Assembly: GCA_963590405.1 (NCBI GenBank)
Contig: CAVAPE010000033.1
Coordinates: 1-25,298 of the forward strand
DNA: 25,298 nt
Reading direction: 5' to 3'
Source: Limisoma sp963590405
Lineage (GTDB): Bacteria > Bacteroidota > Bacteroidia > Bacteroidales > Muribaculaceae
In this document: positions 22,038 through 25,298 of the stretch, piece by piece
Position numbering within the stretch: the stretch's first letter is position 1
How the letters are laid out: the number at the start of each line of letters is the position of its first letter
The notes under the pieces: model-generated
Seen by the model: only the letters and a program-made list of their open reading frames with translations
Databases searched by the model: none
What the model was told of the DNA's origin: nothing
Translations under genes and position numbers: made by a program

Positions 22038-24140
22038 TTATTTCAAAGGTTGGGTAAATGCTGGGAGTTCGGCAAGTTCGCCGGTCTGGTCGGGGTAAAC
22101 GAGCATTGCACTGCAGTTGTTGAAGTACTGCCCTACGATTTCAGGCAACTGCCCGAAATCTGCGTGGTACGACACTCCGCCGGGGCGCGATGCAACCACT
22201 ACGAGCAGATGGTCATAGTTGACGGATGCCGACAGCAGAAGCAGATCTGACACGGAGTCGAGCGACTCATAGCGCACTTTGTCTTCGTAGCCCATGCGGC
22301 GTACATGCAGACTAAGGAACGGATGTGTCTGCGGATTGGCGTAGAACACGATTTGACATCCGAGTGTACGCCCCACCTTTATTACATGTCCTACCCACTT
22401 GGAGAAGCCTGGCTCAAACTGCGCCTTTACTGGCACTGCCACGATGATGCGACGGAGGGTGTTGAACGGCATGAGCATTCTCACAAACACAACTTCGCGA
22501 TGGAGCCTCTTGAGAAACTCTTCCATATACGGGCCTTCGAAGGTGTCGGCAGCAATTATCCGTCGGTGCATACCTAAGATTACGGTCGTAGACTCCTGCT
22601 CTTTTGCGGTGTGGACAACGCCAGTGACCACATTAGCGCTGTAGCGGCTCACGGTTTTCAGCGTCACACCAGCGCCCATCGCCGTCTGAGCGGCATTCTG
22701 AAGCAAGCGCTTGCCGCTCTGCGCACTGCGAGCGGTGTTGCGGTTGTCGCTGTCTGTTACCACATTGAGCGCGACTACATTGTCGGTCGACTTAGCATCG
22801 CGGAGCAACACCGACAAGCCCACAAGACTTTCGAGCGTTGATGCGTTAGCCACGCTTACGAGCATCCTTTCGCCTTCCGGCTCTTCTGGCTCAGCCGATT
22901 CCATCTCGCTCAAAGCCATCTTGCGCGCCGCGCGCTCGGTGACGATGCTGCTAACAATGCAGGTAACCAAAATCAATGCGATTGCTCCGTTGAGCACTTC
23001 GTCATTAAGGAGATGACTACCGTCGGGGAGCACTATCCCATAGCCCACGAGGGCAACGGCAAGTGTCGCTGCCGCGCGTGAGGTCGACAGTCCATACATA
23101 AGGCTGCGCTCGGTCTTTGTCATTCGGCAGAGTTTCTGCGTGAGCCATGCGGTAATCCATTTGGCTACGATAGCCATCACGACCATCACTGCGAGGAGTT
23201 CGATGGCTGACCATCCGCCGAAAAACACGCGTAAGTTAATCATCATACCCACACCTATAAGGAAGAACGGGATAAACAGGGCGTTGCCGACAAACTCGAG
23301 GTTGTGCATCAGCGTCGACACACTCGGCACAAGTCGATTCAGCACCAGTCCGGCGAGGAATGCGCCGAGAATGCCTTCCATACCTACTATTTTCATTAGT
23401 GCGGCACTGAGGAACATCATACCGAGCACGAAGATGTACTGCAACACGGCATTGTCGTAGCGGCGGAAGAACCAGCGACCTATGCGGGGGAACGTAACGA
23501 TGACAAAGACAGTAAGCAAAGCCACCTTGACCACGAGCCAAATCCATTCCAATCCACCGCTATCGGGGTCTTTATAGAGTCCGCCGAGGATGGCGAGCAA
23601 AAACAAGGTGAGGCAGTCGGTCACGGCTGTAGCGCCCACACTGATGCTCACGCTCCGCTGCCGCGCCACTCCGTAGCGGCTCACAATCGGATAACTCACC
23701 AGCGTGTGGCTGGCATACATACTTGCTATGAGCAAAGCCGGGACGAGAGTATAGCCGAGCAGGGCACTGTTGGCTACATAGCCCAGCGCCATAGGCACAA
23801 TAAATCCAAGAATGCCAAACACCACGGCTTTTCCGCGGTTTTGCTTGAAGTCGTTCATGTCCATCTCCATACCAGCGAGAAACATGATATAGAGCAAACC
23901 GACGTTGCCGAACAGTTGGAAACTGCTGTCGCGCACCACGATGTTCAATCCATGTTCGCCGATAAGCACACCGGCGAGAATCATGCCGATGATGTGGGGA
24001 ATGCGGAGTTTGCCGAAAACGATGGGCGCGAACAGGATTATACCCAACACGATGAAGAAAATCCATGTAGGGTCCTGGACGGGGAAATACCCTGATATGT
24101 CGCGCATCCATTCCATCATAATGTAAGCAAAATTAATCAT
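22038..24140 (-). CDS. CPA2-type cation/proton antiporter with two UspA-like domains
   Basis: An inner-membrane exchanger of monovalent cations (Na+ or K+) for protons. It has 700 residues. About 12 hydrophobic segments fill residues 25-415. Family marks are GKLRIPHIIGMILAGVLIGEHGL (about 43-65), FLAGMEMDM, and the ion-site segment SVGATAVTD near 175; GMEGILGAFLAGLVLNR follows near 258. The cytoplasmic part (about 440-700) has two successive domains with UspA-like starts (ERMLVSVANAS and RRIIVAVPVK). The first ends with VVFVRM and the second with AMLVYP. I do not see the GxxG(9)GS ATP loop, so nucleotide binding is doubtful. The ion cannot be told from sequence. Start is the ATG at 24140; internal ATGs at codons 8, 9 and 12 are alternatives. 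Confidence 0.88.
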   Translation of the reverse strand: MINFAYIMMEWMRDISGYFPVQDPTWIFFIVLGIILFAPIVFGKLRIPHIIGMILAGVLIGEHGLNIVVRDSSFQLFGNVGLLYIMFLAGMEMDMNDFKQNRGKAVVFGILGFIVPMALGYVANSALLGYTLVPALLIASMYASHTLVSYPIVSRYGVARQRSVSISVGATAVTDCLTLFLLAILGGLYKDPDSGGLEWIWLVVKVALLTVFVIVTFPRIGRWFFRRYDNAVLQYIFVLGMMFLSAALMKIVGMEGILGAFLAGLVLNRLVPSVSTLMHNLEFVGNALFIPFFLIGVGMMINLRVFFGGWSAIELLAVMVVMAIVAKWITAWLTQKLCRMTKTERSLMYGLSTSRAAATLAVALVGYGIVLPDGSHLLNDEVLNGAIALILVTCIVSSIVTERAARKMALSEMESAEPEEPEGERMLVSVANASTLESLVGLSVLLRDAKSTDNVVALNVVTDSDNRNTARSAQSGKRLLQNAAQTAMGAGVTLKTVSRYSANVVTGVVHTAKEQESTTVILGMHRRIIAADTFEGPYMEEFLKRLHREVVFVRMLMPFNTLRRIIVAVPVKAQFEPGFSKWVGHVIKVGRTLGCQIVFYANPQTHPFLSLHVRRMGYEDKVRYESLDSVSDLLLLSASVNYDHLLVVVASRPGGVSYHADFGQLPEIVGQYFNNCSAMLVYPDQTGELAELPAFTQPLK

Positions 24141-24180
24141 TTTATCTTACAATTTGTACCCTCCTTACATAAAAAAGATA

Positions 24181-24188
24181 TAAATTTG
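24181..24188 (+). promoter_or_regulatory. -7 element of the asd promoter
   Basis: TAAATTTG fits TAnnTTTG exactly and lies 24 bases before the asd ATG. A TTTG at 24153-24156 is a possible -33 element, but the 24-base gap is a little long. The 72 bases between the divergent antiporter and asd starts contain no match for a promoter of the antiporter. Confidence 0.65.
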
Positions 24189-24212
24189 CAACCTGTTAAA
24201 TATATAAGACGT

Positions 24213-25220
24213 ATGAAAATAGCGATTGTTGGTGCCAGCGGTGCAGTTGGCCAAGAGTTTTTGCGAGTGCTCGATGAGCAGAATTTTCCGATAGACGACT
24301 TGTTGCTGTTCGGCTCCAAGCGTAGTGCAGGACGCAAATATGCATTCCGCGGCAAGGACTACACCGTGCGCGAACTTTGTCACAACGATGATTTCAAGGG
24401 CGTGGACATTGCCTTCACATCGGCTGGTGCAGGCACTTCAAAGGAGTTTGCCGAGACCATAACCAAGTTTGGCGCTACAATGATCGACAACTCGTCGGCT
24501 TTCCGCATGGACAGCGACGTACCTTTGGTTGTGCCAGAGGTCAACGGCGACGATGCATTCAACGCTCCGCGCAACATCATTGCCAATCCTAACTGCACTA
24601 CTATCCAAATGGTGGTGGCGCTTAAGCCAATCAACGACCTCTCCCCCATCAGCCGCGTGCACGTAGCCACCTATCAGGCTGCGAGCGGTGCCGGAGCCGC
24701 TGCGATGGACGAACTCGTAAAGCAATACGCCGACCTTGCTGCTGGCAAGGAGGCTACAGTTGAGAAGTTCGCTTACCAGTTGGCTTACAACGTAATCCCT
24801 CACATCGACGTGTTCCAGGACAATGGCTACACCAAGGAGGAGATGAAGATGTACAACGAGACAAAGAAAATCATGCACGCACCAAAACTCGACGTCAGCG
24901 CAATGTGCGTGCGCGTGCCGGTGATGCGCGCCCACAGCGAGGCCATTTGGGTTGAGACGGAGCGTCCAATCAGCGTGGAAGAAGCGCGCAAGGCGTTCGC
25001 CGCAGCCGAAGGACTGGTAGTGGTCGACAACCCTGCCGAGAAGCAGTACCCGATGCCTCTGTTCACCGCTGGTAAAGACCCAGTATATGTAGGTCGCATC
25101 CGCCAGGACCTCACCAACCCGAAGGGCTTGAGTTTCTGGATTGTAGGCGACCAAATCAAGAAAGGCGCAGCCCTCAATGCCGTGCAGATCGCGCAGTATA
25201 TGCTCGCCCACAAGAAATAA
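24213..25220 (+). CDS. asd: aspartate-semialdehyde dehydrogenase
   Basis: It reduces aspartyl phosphate to aspartate semialdehyde with NADPH, the branch point to lysine, diaminopimelate, threonine and methionine. It has 335 residues. The nucleotide-binding loop is IVGASGAVGQEF (5-16). The catalytic cysteine is C128 in NPNCTT, and the proton-transfer histidine is H241 in RAHSE. SSAFRMD (95-100) binds phosphate. I chose the ATG at 24213, since the fold begins MKIAIVGASG; an in-frame TTG at 24186 overlaps the promoter element and is rejected. The gene stands alone, divergent from the antiporter. Confidence 0.97.
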   Translation: MKIAIVGASGAVGQEFLRVLDEQNFPIDDLLLFGSKRSAGRKYAFRGKDYTVRELCHNDDFKGVDIAFTSAGAGTSKEFAETITKFGATMIDNSSAFRMDSDVPLVVPEVNGDDAFNAPRNIIANPNCTTIQMVVALKPINDLSPISRVHVATYQAASGAGAAAMDELVKQYADLAAGKEATVEKFAYQLAYNVIPHIDVFQDNGYTKEEMKMYNETKKIMHAPKLDVSAMCVRVPVMRAHSEAIWVETERPISVEEARKAFAAAEGLVVVDNPAEKQYPMPLFTAGKDPVYVGRIRQDLTNPKGLSFWIVGDQIKKGAALNAVQIAQYMLAHKK

Positions 25221-25240
25221 GTTCAAATCAGCAACAAACC

Positions 25241-25277
25241 AGCGGGGGATGGCGTCAACCATCCCCCGCTTTATTAT
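25241..25277 (+). terminator. intrinsic terminator after asd
   Basis: AGCGGGGGATGG (25241-25252) pairs perfectly with CCATCCCCCGCT (25259-25270) around a 6-base loop, and TTATTAT follows. It lies 20 bases after the asd stop. The long GC-rich stem and T-rich tail make this a strong call. Confidence 0.92.
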
Positions 25278-25294
25278 ACCCGAAATGGTATAAT
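25273..25294. repeat. 8-bp inverted repeat at the window edge
   Basis: ATTATACC (25273-25280) and GGTATAAT (25287-25294) are perfect complements around a 6-base CGAAAT loop. It overlaps the T-tail of the asd terminator and runs to within 4 bases of the edge. It may be an operator or a second terminator for a gene beyond the window; it cannot be resolved here. Confidence 0.4.
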
Positions 25295-25298
25295 TTAT

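Noticed and set aside
24186..24212. TTG start for asd, adding nine residues
   Set aside because: It overlaps the -7 promoter element, and the family begins at the ATG just before the nucleotide-binding loop.
24438..25262. Open frame of 274 codons on the minus strand across asd
   Set aside because: It overlaps the whole of asd, runs through its terminator, and has a composition typical of an antisense frame.

Overview
The window looks like the chromosome of a Bacteroidales bacterium (Bacteroides/Prevotella/Muribaculaceae type; I cannot place it more finely). The evidence is: promoters of the Bacteroidetes kind (TAnnTTTG at -7 with TTTG about 20 bases upstream) instead of TATAAT; A-rich ribosome binding regions with little Shine-Dalgarno sequence; Zn-free forms of S4, S14 and L36; a str-S10-spc-alpha cluster with no tuf gene after fusA; map and infA between secY and rpmJ; and a Bacteroidetes-type alternative GlmU. 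It is mostly a core housekeeping region.

Layout. Bases 1-447 are non-coding. They hold a strongly self-complementary stretch (about 14-203), probably a structured RNA, then two hairpins, then a promoter with a palindrome beside it. This leads into a two-gene SOS-type operon at 448-2356: a UmuD-like self-cleaving S24 protein with an extra N-terminal DNA-binding-like part, and UmuC (DNA polymerase V). A 13-bp hairpin separates umuC from the convergent ribosomal cluster.

From 20437 down to 2418, all on the minus strand, runs one superoperon of 31 genes: rpsL, rpsG, fusA, rpsJ, rplC, rplD, rplW, rplB, rpsS, rplV, rpsC, rplP, rpmC, rpsQ, rplN, rplX, rplE, rpsN, rpsH, rplF, rplR, rpsE, rpmD, rplO, secY, map, infA, rpmJ, rpsM, rpsK, rpsD, rpoA, rplQ (33 including secY and map). 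A good promoter sits upstream of rpsL (20579-20610). Three spacers hold inverted repeats that could be translational control sites: rpsL-rpsG, rpsN-rpsH and rpsK-rpsD. Products are ribosomal proteins, the translocation GTPase, the protein-export channel, the N-terminal methionine trimming enzyme, an initiation factor and the RNA polymerase alpha subunit, so one transcript links ribosome, transcription and export capacity.

The right end has three independent genes: a GlmU-like nucleotidyltransferase/acyltransferase (plus), a CPA2-type cation/proton antiporter with two cytoplasmic UspA-like domains (minus, convergent with it), and asd, aspartate-semialdehyde dehydrogenase (plus, divergent from the antiporter, ended by a classic intrinsic terminator).

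I saw no tRNA or rRNA gene, CRISPR array, insertion sequence or prophage. The part most likely to reward attention is the left end: the hybrid DNA-binding/UmuD protein, the palindrome over its promoter, and the structured RNA beside it.
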